A DNA stretch of 5,541 bases, from contig JAFOZN010000155.1 of NCBI GenBank assembly GCA_017391185.1, positions 1 through 5,541 of the forward strand, written 5' to 3'. The stretch's first letter is position 1. The number at the start of each line of letters is the position of its first letter. This document shows positions 1-5,541 of this stretch, piece after piece. Origin of the DNA: Alistipes sp. (GTDB taxonomy: Bacteria > Bacteroidota > Bacteroidia > Bacteroidales > Rikenellaceae). The notes under the pieces were generated by a model. That model was not told where the DNA came from, ran no database searches, and was given only the letters and a program-made list of their open reading frames with translations. The position numbers and the translations under genes are program-made.

Positions 1-1239
1 CAACAGAGGCACAATAAAGAGCATCTGTCGCGTAATAGAGAGTATGATGGCACGCTTGGCCTTACCGATAAATTGGAAGAAGTTACCCACGATGATGGAG
101 AAGCCAACAACGGGGAACATCAACAGCAAAACTCGCATACCATGCACCGTAGCTTCGATGAGCGTAGTGGCATCTCCCGAACCATCCTCGCTGACAAAGA
201 GGCGCACCACCTCGCGCGGAAAAACCTCACACACAACAAATCCCACGGTAGTGATGGCGGTACCCCACGCCATAGTCATAAAGAGAATTTTACGCACACG
301 GTCATACTTCTTCGCACCGTAATTATAGCCGACAATAGGCTGCATACCCTGACTCAAGCCCAAGACCACCATCGTAAAGAGGAAGGCTACACGGTTGGCT
401 ATACCATAAGCTCCGATCTGAAGATCACCGCCATGAGTCGCCAGAGTATTATTCACAATGATGACCACCACGCAGGCGCACGACTGAATCATAAACGGTG
501 CCATGCCGATACTGAGGATACTCTTGATGATTGAGCCACTCAGGCGGAATATGCCGTGGCGGAAGCGCAGGAATGATGTTGGGTTACTGAAGTGTATAAT
601 TTGTAATATCAGAGGCAGAGTCTGACCTATGACCGTAGCCCACGCCGAGCCTGCAATTCCCCACCCAAAACCGAAGATAAAGAGCGGACAGAAGATTAGA
701 TTTATCACCACCGAGAGAATCATCAGATACATCGCCTTTTGGGGATAACCCGAAACTCGCAACATATTGTTCAGACCCAAATACATGTGAGTCACCACAT
801 TACCATAGAGAATCACACGCATAAAATCCCTCGCATAGCCTATCGTATCGGGACTTGCGCCGAAGAAATACAACAACTCATCGAGAAAATACAACCCCAA
901 AAAGGTGAAGATGATACCCATGATGGTATTGAGCAAGACCACATTACCCAAGATATGCTCTGCGGCAGACTTATTACCCTGTCCCAAGCGAATAGAGGTC
1001 ATCGCAGCAGAACCTGCACCTACCATAGCTCCAAAAGCCGCAGCAAGGTTCATCATAGGCATCGTCAGCGCAAGGCCAGCAATGGCCAAAGGGCCGCAGC
1101 CTTGTCCGATAAAGATGCTATCTACGATGTTATACAAAGACGAGGATACCATCGCAATGATAGATGGCATAGCGTATCGTCTCAGCAGGGTGGATAGATT
1201 ATCCGTACCTAAAGATAGTGGTGAATCTTGATTACTCAT
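1..1239 (-). CDS. MATE family efflux transporter (MepA/NorM-like), 3' end beyond the window
   Basis: Inner-membrane multidrug/sodium (or proton) antiporter of the MATE family, expected to expel cationic drugs or toxic metabolites. The substrate cannot be told from sequence. The frame is open from the ATG at 1239-1237 to base 1, giving 413 residues; the family is usually about 440-460, so only the last few dozen residues (part of the last helix and the tail) should be missing. Visible family features: an N-terminal LGTDNLSTLLRRYAMPSII segment (10-28) leading into SLYNIVDSIFIGQG (34-47); hydrophobic helices separated by short loops; NNMLRVSGYP (157-166) before the GFGWGIAGSAWATVIGQ segment (190-206), typical of the end of the first six-helix half; and the second-half repeat with GAYGIANRV (277-284) and GLSQGMQPIVGYNYGAKKYDR (294-314). 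The start is supported by the normal distance to the first helix. A -7 promoter element sits directly upstream, so it is probably transcribed apart from the gene before it. Family assignment is firm; the subfamily is inferred. Confidence 0.93.
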   Translation of the reverse strand, partial: MSNQDSPLSLGTDNLSTLLRRYAMPSIIAMVSSSLYNIVDSIFIGQGCGPLAIAGLALTMPMMNLAAAFGAMVGAGSAAMTSIRLGQGNKSAAEHILGNVVLLNTIMGIIFTFLGLYFLDELLYFFGASPDTIGYARDFMRVILYGNVVTHMYLGLNNMLRVSGYPQKAMYLMILSVVINLIFCPLFIFGFGWGIAGSAWATVIGQTLPLILQIIHFSNPTSFLRFRHGIFRLSGSIIKSILSIGMAPFMIQSCACVVVIIVNNTLATHGGDLQIGAYGIANRVAFLFTMVVLGLSQGMQPIVGYNYGAKKYDRVRKILFMTMAWGTAITTVGFVVCEVFPREVVRLFVSEDGSGDATTLIEATVHGMRVLLLMFPVVGFSIIVGNFFQFIGKAKRAIILSITRQMLFIVPLL

Positions 1240-1247
1240 AACGAGCG

Positions 1248-1255
1248 CAAAGATA
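1248..1255 (-). promoter_or_regulatory. Bacteroidota-type -7 promoter element for the MATE gene
   Basis: On the minus strand the sequence TATCTTTG matches the Bacteroidota -7 consensus TAnnTTTG exactly and lies in the 73-bp gap between the phosphopantetheinyl transferase stop and the MATE ATG. The -33 box is weak: the nearest TTTG (1285-1282) is 26 nt upstream, longer than the usual spacing of about 19-23, although an eight-T run (1276-1269) lies at roughly the expected place. Transcription would start only a few bases before the ATG at 1239. The motif match is seen; promoter function is inferred. Confidence 0.55.
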
Positions 1256-1312
1256 GCTATTTTGTACTAAAAAAAAGAAATCAAAGTTTAGGAATCGATT
1301 TACACCTCTCAA

Positions 1313-1906
1313 CTACAAGGTATAGACCAGCATTTGCCCCTGAAGAGTTTTAAGAGCAAGCTCAACTTGCTGGCCTGTAAAAAGCTCGGCGCAGAGAGTA
1401 GAATGCTCCCCATCCCAAGAACACACTCTAATATCATCCCTGAGGCTAATGCCCTCTCGCTGAGCCATCTTATAGAGTGCCTCCTTAGCACACCACAGAG
1501 CCGCAGGCCACCACTCCTCGCGGCACAGGCCTTGCTCCTGATCACTCACATATCGAGATGCCACACGCCCAAAATCTCTCTCCATAGACTCGATATCCAC
1601 TCCACAAGGAGTGCTCGAGAGCATCACAGCCACATGCGTGCGACTATGCGATACCGATATATATTTATAAGGGGAATTTAAGATGATGGGCGCACCAGAA
1701 GATAAATACTCAATCTGAGGCTCCTTGCCCAGATACACCCTAACCAAACGCCTCCAAGCCAAACGCTCTCGGCGGCGCGAAGGAGAACTATATTGAACGA
1801 CAGACTCCAACTCCTGAGCCGTAGCCTGAGCCTCCAACTCATCTATTGCTGGCTGCTGAGCCACCAAGACTACTCCCGATGGGGTATCAATCCTATCACT
1901 TCTCAT
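1313..1906 (-). CDS. 4'-phosphopantetheinyl transferase superfamily protein (Sfp-type)
   Basis: Cytoplasmic enzyme that transfers the phosphopantetheine arm of coenzyme A to a conserved serine of an acyl, peptidyl or aryl carrier protein, with Mg2+. The 197-residue length fits the two-lobed Sfp-like type better than the roughly 120-residue AcpS type. The hallmark motifs are visible: SVSHS (84-88), GVDIE (102-106) with Asp104 and Glu106 as metal ligands, and WCAKEALYK (138-146) with Glu142 and Lys146. No catalytic residue is missing. The N-terminal third is poorly conserved but contains an Arg-rich helix (SRRRERLAWRRLV, 43-55) at the position where related enzymes contact CoA or the carrier. 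Its ATG lies inside the end of gldE, overlapping by 11 nt (1896-1906), so translation is probably coupled and both genes share a transcript. No carrier protein or synthase gene is present here, so whether it serves fatty-acid ACP or a secondary pathway is unknown. Confidence 0.9.
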   Translation of the reverse strand: MRSDRIDTPSGVVLVAQQPAIDELEAQATAQELESVVQYSSPSRRRERLAWRRLVRVYLGKEPQIEYLSSGAPIILNSPYKYISVSHSRTHVAVMLSSTPCGVDIESMERDFGRVASRYVSDQEQGLCREEWWPAALWCAKEALYKMAQREGISLRDDIRVCSWDGEHSTLCAELFTGQQVELALKTLQGQMLVYTL

Positions 1907-3194
1907 CGTAGCTCTTGCCCACTACAACCTTGATCTTATCCACACGGCGACCATCCATCGCCTTGACGGTGAATCTTATATCGTGAGCCTCCACACTATC
2001 GCCCTTCTTGAGCAAATCCTGCTTAAGCTCCAACATGAGTCCTGCCAAAGTCTCGGCACGGCCCTGAACATCCGAAAAGATATCCTCACCGCAACCCACC
2101 ACACGCTCAAAATCGACAATATGGCTCTTGCCATCGAAGATATAGGTATGTTTATCCAGACGCTCGTAGAATGACTCGTCCTCATCGCTTTCGTCTGAAA
2201 TCTCACCCACGACCTCCTCCAAGATATCCTCCAGCGAGACCAAACCCTGCGTAGCACCATACTCATCTACCACGATGGCCACGTGAATCTTATTCTCCTG
2301 AAAATCTCTCAGCAGATCGTCAATCTTCTTATGCTTGGGCACAAAATATATCTTACGCAGAAGTTGCTGCCAGCCAAACTCATTACCATGAGAGATATAT
2401 GGCAAGAGATCCTTGACATAGAGCGCACCCTTGATATCGTCCAGATCCTCATCATATATAGGGATACGCGAATAACCCGACTCGATAATCACAGCCTTGA
2501 CCTGCTCGAAAGAGGATTTGATGTCTAAAGCTGTAATATCAATACGCGGACGCATAATCTCCTCCACCTCGGTATTTACGAAATTGACAATACCCGAAAG
2601 CATCTGATGCTCCTGAATAGACTCTGCCGAATCCTTAGCCAAATCTACAGCATCTGCCAACTCCTCCATCGAAATCTCCATATTGCGCGAAGCCATACGG
2701 CTGATGCGACCTCCCGTACGCACCAAGATATAGGATAGAGGATAGGTCACAAGTCGGAAAAAGCGGATCGGATAGACCGCGAAGCGAGCAAAATCCTTAC
2801 GATTGTTCTGAGAAAAGACCTTAGGCAAAATCTCGCCAAATAAAAGCAAGAGGAAGGTCACCAATACGGTCTTGAAGAGGAACTCAAAGCGGTTGAAGAC
2901 AAAGAGCAGATCCATCACCTTGGAGGTGAGGATTACGATACAGATGTTGACCAGATTGTTGGTAACCAAAATCGTAGCCAACAAACCCTCGACATCATCT
3001 AAACAGGCCAAGATAGCCTTGTCGCGTTGATTCGACCCCTCGCGCATAAGACTCAACTCCTTAGGGGTGAGGGCAAAAAAGGCAACCTCGGAACCCGAAA
3101 CGAGTGCCGAGATGCAAAGCAGGATAGAAGTACCCACTAACATTAATGCTACCTCCAAAGAGAAGCCCAAATATGTAATTCCTAAACCTTCCAA
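1896..3194 (-). CDS. gldE: GldE-type CNNM/CBS/CorC-HlyC membrane protein (gliding motility-associated family)
   Basis: A 432-residue membrane protein with the layout of the CNNM/CorC (HlyC) family. The N-terminal DUF21/CNNM domain has hydrophobic segments at about 13-42, 70-99 and 104-127, followed by a YPIRFFRLVTYPLSYILV stretch (141-158). It carries the family marks SGSEVAFFAL (33-42), TNN (78-80) and GEILPK (120-125). Two CBS motifs follow (about 213-270 and 278-335: EIMRPRIDI, GYSRIPIYD, VDEYGATQGLVSLEDILEE), then an acidic hinge and a CorC/HlyC transporter-associated domain (about 346-426). CNNM/CorC relatives take part in Mg2+ transport; GldE was named for association with gliding in Flavobacterium but also occurs in non-gliding Bacteroidota, so gliding should not be inferred. 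The start is a TTG: an in-frame TAG lies two codons upstream, and the first in-frame ATG (residue 18) would cut into the first helix. It lies 75 bp after ftsZ and overlaps the phosphopantetheinyl transferase gene by 11 nt. Confidence 0.9.
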   Translation of the reverse strand: MEGLGITYLGFSLEVALMLVGTSILLCISALVSGSEVAFFALTPKELSLMREGSNQRDKAILACLDDVEGLLATILVTNNLVNICIVILTSKVMDLLFVFNRFEFLFKTVLVTFLLLLFGEILPKVFSQNNRKDFARFAVYPIRFFRLVTYPLSYILVRTGGRISRMASRNMEISMEELADAVDLAKDSAESIQEHQMLSGIVNFVNTEVEEIMRPRIDITALDIKSSFEQVKAVIIESGYSRIPIYDEDLDDIKGALYVKDLLPYISHGNEFGWQQLLRKIYFVPKHKKIDDLLRDFQENKIHVAIVVDEYGATQGLVSLEDILEEVVGEISDESDEDESFYERLDKHTYIFDGKSHIVDFERVVGCGEDIFSDVQGRAETLAGLMLELKQDLLKKGDSVEAHDIRFTVKAMDGRRVDKIKVVVGKSYDEK

Positions 3195-3196
3195 AT

Positions 3197-3210
3197 CCTA
3201 TTTTTATAGG
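3197..3210 (-). promoter_or_regulatory. Short hairpin abutting the gldE start codon
   Basis: The minus strand reads CCTATAAAAATAGG, a perfect 5-bp stem with a 4-nt A loop, ending two bases before the TTG start of gldE. In the mRNA it would lie in the ribosome landing zone and could reduce or tune initiation, or it may be a chance product of an AT-rich leader. The inverted repeat is seen; any role is inferred. No canonical Shine-Dalgarno sequence is visible nearby, which is usual for Bacteroidota. Confidence 0.3.
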
Positions 3211-3223
3211 TTAAACTCTAAAG

Positions 3224-3251
3224 AGAGAGAAATAGCAACCCGTTTCTCTCT
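3224..3251 (-). terminator. Possible terminator or attenuator hairpin after ftsZ
   Basis: A perfect 9-bp inverted repeat (AGAGAGAAA / TTTCTCTCT) with a 10-nt loop lies 18 bp past the ftsZ stop codon. The base directly ahead of it belongs to a perfect 10-bp palindrome, TGTTCGAACA (3251-3260). Downstream on the minus strand the sequence is CTTTAGAGTTT, only moderately T-rich, and the stem is not GC-rich, so it is a weak candidate for an intrinsic terminator and could instead be a processing or mRNA-stability element. If it terminates only partly, gldE could still be read from the ftsZ transcript. Confidence 0.3.
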
Positions 3252-3269
3252 GTTCGAACAACCCCTTTC

Positions 3270-4577
3270 TTAAAAGAGGCTATTCTCGCTCGCTACGTTA
3301 GTCTCAGCCTGCTCCTCGGCGAGAACCTCCTTACGGCGAGAGGTGTTATCCTTGACAAATCTCACTCCACGTCTGATGTAAGCAGCACCCGATGGGATGT
3401 CGCTATAACGAGAACGCTTGCGCTCCAAAATAGCCGGAACATTACCCTCGCGGCGTGATGTGATCTGTGGGATAATCTCAGGGACATTAGAGGTCTGCTT
3501 CTCCGCCTGAGCGATAGTATTATCCTCTACCAAAGTTATATCATCGGGAATATCGTTGATAGGCTTGATAAACTCCTCCTGACAGAAGCCTGTAGCTACC
3601 ACCACAACCTCCAAGGCATCCTCGGCCATAGGTTTAGAACTCATACCCCAAATCATATCTGCCTGATGCTCTACGCCCTCCTCATCCTTGTAGCTGGCGT
3701 AGTTCTGGATGTAGTGGAGGATAGACAAAGCCTCCTCATACTGCACCTTATCCACATCGGCAGCCGAGATATTGATCAAGACCTTCTTGGCACCGATAAT
3801 CTCGTTATTATTGAGCAATGGCGAACAGAGTGAACGGCGTGCAGCCTCCAAAGCTCTATCCTCTCCCTCGGCAGAGCCCACACCCATGTGCGCACGGCCA
3901 CTATCACGCATCACACGATCCAAATCGGCAAAATCGACACGTATATATGCGTTCTCCACGGTAACCAACTCAGCAATACCCTTAGTCGCTGCGGCCAAAA
4001 TATCATCGGCCTTACCGAAAGCGGCGCGGATTGGCAACTTACCGTACATCTCGCGGATGCTCTCGTTGTTGATCACCAGCAACGAATCGGCATACTTACG
4101 CAACTCTTCGATACCCTTGGCAGCCTGCTTACAACGCATAGGGCCCTCGACCAAAAGTGGAGATGTGACGTTGGCAACGGTAAGCAAACCCTCATCGTGC
4201 GCCATCTTGGCAATGACGGGTGAAGCTCCTGTACCTGTACCACCACCCATTCCTGCGGTGATAAAGACCATACGAGTACCTCTTGAGAGTACAAAATCGC
4301 GAATCTGATCCAACGAAGCTGTAGCCAACTCCTGACCACGCTCTGGATTGTTACCCGCGCCCTGACCATCGCCCAAGACGATCTTATACTCGTCTGGCAA
4401 ACTCAAATTATCCAACGCTCTCTGATCGGTATTACATGCCAAGAAATTCACTCCCTTGATTTTGGTCTTCCACATATAATCAAGGGCATTACCTCCTGCA
4501 CCTCCGACACCTATGACTGTTATGATTGATTGCTGCTGCTTAGGCACAGACAACTCATTTATTAGATCTTCTCTCAT
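3270..4577 (-). CDS. ftsZ: Cell division protein FtsZ
   Basis: Tubulin-like GTPase that polymerises at midcell into the Z ring and recruits the division machinery; 435 residues. The nucleotide-binding domain has VIGVGGAGGNALDYM (21-35), NTD (49-51), GQGAGNNPE (71-79) in the T3 loop, the tubulin signature GMGGGTGTGASPVIA (109-123) and a T5 region keeping Glu144 and Arg148. The T7 synergy loop reads RVDFAD (213-218): both catalytic aspartates (215, 218) are present, but the usual first Asn is Arg. The C-terminal GTPase-associated domain runs to about 336 (ALEVVVVATGF near its end). A variable linker follows, then NVPAILERKRSR (379-390), my best candidate for the conserved peptide that binds FtsA, and a further 45-residue charged tail ending NSLF. 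The ATG lies 17 bp after the ftsA stop, so the two are almost certainly co-transcribed. The start is supported by the normal distance to the first glycine-rich loop. No frameshift is seen. Confidence 0.97.
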   Translation of the reverse strand: MREDLINELSVPKQQQSIITVIGVGGAGGNALDYMWKTKIKGVNFLACNTDQRALDNLSLPDEYKIVLGDGQGAGNNPERGQELATASLDQIRDFVLSRGTRMVFITAGMGGGTGTGASPVIAKMAHDEGLLTVANVTSPLLVEGPMRCKQAAKGIEELRKYADSLLVINNESIREMYGKLPIRAAFGKADDILAAATKGIAELVTVENAYIRVDFADLDRVMRDSGRAHMGVGSAEGEDRALEAARRSLCSPLLNNNEIIGAKKVLINISAADVDKVQYEEALSILHYIQNYASYKDEEGVEHQADMIWGMSSKPMAEDALEVVVVATGFCQEEFIKPINDIPDDITLVEDNTIAQAEKQTSNVPEIIPQITSRREGNVPAILERKRSRYSDIPSGAAYIRRGVRFVKDNTSRRKEVLAEEQAETNVASENSLF

Positions 4578-4594
4578 CTGAATCTGCTTACATT

Positions 4595-5541
4595 TTAATA
4601 TTCATCATCTCCATCATCGGCCCCCTCATCTGGATTGCGGAATGCATCATCCAAAGAGCCCTTCAGCATATCCAGGAATTTCTGGATACGGCCCTTACCT
4701 TTGCTGGTAGTTTCGGGGATATCTTCTGTCTGAGACTGAGCATTAACTCCGCCCCATTTATCTCCATCCTCCACTGGAGGCTGACTCTCCGAAGGCTGCT
4801 CCACATAAGGCTGCTCTGTAACTTTTGGCTGCGCTGGCTGGGTAGGTTGCGCTGGCTGAGCAGGAGTCTGCACAGGGCTCTGAACAGAGCTTTGCACACC
4901 CCCTCTAAGAGGAGTCTCCTCTATCTTAGGAGGATTATTCACCACCTTTGGCTTAAGCGGAGCTGCACTCTGCAAGATACCCACAGGACAAGCTCCAGCC
5001 TCCATACCCTTAAGCAAGAGTGCCACCGCCAAACTCTTCGATGGCGAAGCTACCTTAGCCTGCTCCTCAGTCGAAAGACCCATCTCGGCGCACGATACTC
5101 TCACCTCCTGATCGGTAATCTTCTGGAAGAGCTTCTCTACATTAAACAGATTTGCACCACCACCCGTCAGGACAATACCCGCAGCAAGTCTTCTGGCATA
5201 ACCCGACTCACGAATCTCATTCCAGACATACTCTGCGATATCTGTCATACGAGCCTCGATCACGGCAGCCAAGTTCAATCGCTGGATAGGCTTAATAGAG
5301 CGACCACGGCTGCGAATCTCGATAAGCTGGTCGGGAGTATGCTCCACAACAGCCGAGCCATAGGTACACTTCAAGCTCTCGACAGTTTTGGCAGGGATAT
5401 AGCCGTCATAGACTCTCAGGTCGGCATTGATAGCCGAGCTACCGAGCGGGATAGAGGAGATATAACGCAGAACACCACCATAATATACCGCAACATCGGT
5501 AACACCGCTACCGATATCAACCACAGCAACACCCTCTTGCA
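4595..5541 (-). CDS. ftsA: Cell division protein FtsA, C-terminal 314 residues (5' end outside the window)
   Basis: Actin-like ATPase that anchors FtsZ to the inner membrane. The frame is open to the window edge. By alignment with E. coli FtsA from memory, about 200 N-terminal residues (domains 1A and 1C) are missing. In visible-residue numbering: phosphate-2 motif VVDIGSGVTDVAVY (6-19), where a Ser replaces the middle Gly of the usual GGG; IPLGSSAINADL (30-41); a domain 2B helix with AAVIEARMTDIAEYVWNEI (91-109); and the adenosine motif AGIVLTGGGANL (120-131). The conserved fold ends near 180. It is followed by about 90 residues of low-complexity linker rich in Gln, Pro and Ser (190-280), then a basic/hydrophobic segment KGRIQKFLDMLKGSLDDAF (282-300) that fits the C-terminal amphipathic membrane-targeting helix, and a strongly acidic end (301-314, eight Asp/Glu). 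The linker makes the protein clearly longer than the 420-residue E. coli FtsA. ftsZ follows after 17 bp. Confidence 0.96.
   Translation of the reverse strand, partial: QEGVAVVDIGSGVTDVAVYYGGVLRYISSIPLGSSAINADLRVYDGYIPAKTVESLKCTYGSAVVEHTPDQLIEIRSRGRSIKPIQRLNLAAVIEARMTDIAEYVWNEIRESGYARRLAAGIVLTGGGANLFNVEKLFQKITDQEVRVSCAEMGLSTEEQAKVASPSKSLAVALLLKGMEAGACPVGILQSAAPLKPKVVNNPPKIEETPLRGGVQSSVQSPVQTPAQPAQPTQPAQPKVTEQPYVEQPSESQPPVEDGDKWGGVNAQSQTEDIPETTSKGKGRIQKFLDMLKGSLDDAFRNPDEGADDGDDEY
4775..4897 (-). repeat. Gln/Pro-rich imperfect repeat in the FtsA linker
   Basis: Visible FtsA residues 215-255 consist of short units of the form (V/A)Q-x-P, densest at VQSPVQTPAQPAQPTQPAQP (219-238). At DNA level the 10-mer GCGCTGGCTG (plus strand) occurs at 4831-4840 and again 18 bp later at 4849-4858, matching a six-residue protein period. 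The region is probably disordered and may vary in length between strains through slippage. The repeat is seen; variability is inferred. Confidence 0.6.

Noticed and set aside
44..1231. Several plus-strand open frames of 90-150 codons at the left end
   Set aside because: All are antisense to the continuous minus-strand MATE frame. Their translations are low-complexity, His/Thr/Arg-rich and match no family I recognise.
1334..1681. Plus-strand open frame opposite the phosphopantetheinyl transferase gene
   Set aside because: The minus-strand frame carries the complete set of transferase motifs; the plus-strand translation has none.
3195..3203. TAGGATTTG next to the gldE start as a -7 promoter box
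   Set aside because: It has three bases instead of two between TA and TTTG and would run into the proposed start codon, so it is not a credible promoter for this gene.
3531..3538. Second TAnnTTTG match (TAACTTTG on the minus strand) inside ftsZ
   Set aside because: It lies within the coding region for the FtsZ C-terminal linker, with no TTG or TTTG at the expected -33 distance and no gene start soon after it; likely chance.
3772..4308. 178-codon plus-strand open frame antisense to ftsZ
   Set aside because: It lies fully inside the clear ftsZ frame, its translation shows no domain or motif, and it is explained by codon composition on the opposite strand.
4870..4890. Short inverted repeat GCTCTG/CAGAGC in the FtsA linker
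   Set aside because: The 6-bp stem with a 2-nt loop falls inside repetitive coding sequence and fits the Gln/Ser codons; no regulatory role can be supported.
1..5541. A new defence, mobile or biosynthetic system
   Set aside because: All coding sequence is explained by known housekeeping or transporter families. There are no transposase, integrase, toxin-antitoxin, CRISPR or carrier-protein genes and no direct-repeat boundaries.

Overview
The window reads almost entirely on the minus strand and looks like ordinary chromosomal sequence from a member of the Bacteroidota, most likely the order Bacteroidales. The evidence is a GldE-type CNNM/CBS protein (a family named from that phylum), an FtsZ with the Bacteroidota-style V-I-N-N-E segment, a TAnnTTTG-type -7 promoter element, and the lack of recognisable Shine-Dalgarno sequences ahead of the genes. 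The genus cannot be fixed from the sequence alone.

Layout in transcription order (right to left): the 3' part of ftsA (5541 down to 4595, 5' end outside the window); ftsZ (4577-3270), 17 bp after ftsA; a 75-bp gap with a 9-bp stem hairpin, an adjoining 10-bp palindrome and a small hairpin next to the following start; gldE (3194-1896), which appears to start with TTG; a Sfp-type 4'-phosphopantetheinyl transferase gene (1906-1313) overlapping the gldE end by 11 nt; a 73-bp gap with a good -7 promoter element very close to the next start; and a MATE-family efflux transporter gene (1239 down to 1, 3' end outside the window). The transporter reading frame is open across all 1239 bases and accounts for the whole left fifth of the window. 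No stretch over 300 bases lacks a gene.

Functionally, ftsA and ftsZ are the end of a division and cell-wall type cluster: FtsZ forms the GTP-dependent division ring and FtsA tethers it to the membrane. gldE and the phosphopantetheinyl transferase form a tight, probably translationally coupled pair downstream. The MATE transporter probably has its own promoter and is functionally separate.

I found no mobile element, CRISPR array, RNA gene or clearly new system. The points most worth checking are an Arg where FtsZ normally has Asn in the catalytic T7 loop, the long tail on FtsZ after its putative conserved C-terminal peptide, the Gln/Pro-rich linker and acidic end of FtsA, the TTG start of gldE with a hairpin beside it, and the near-leaderless arrangement of the transporter gene.
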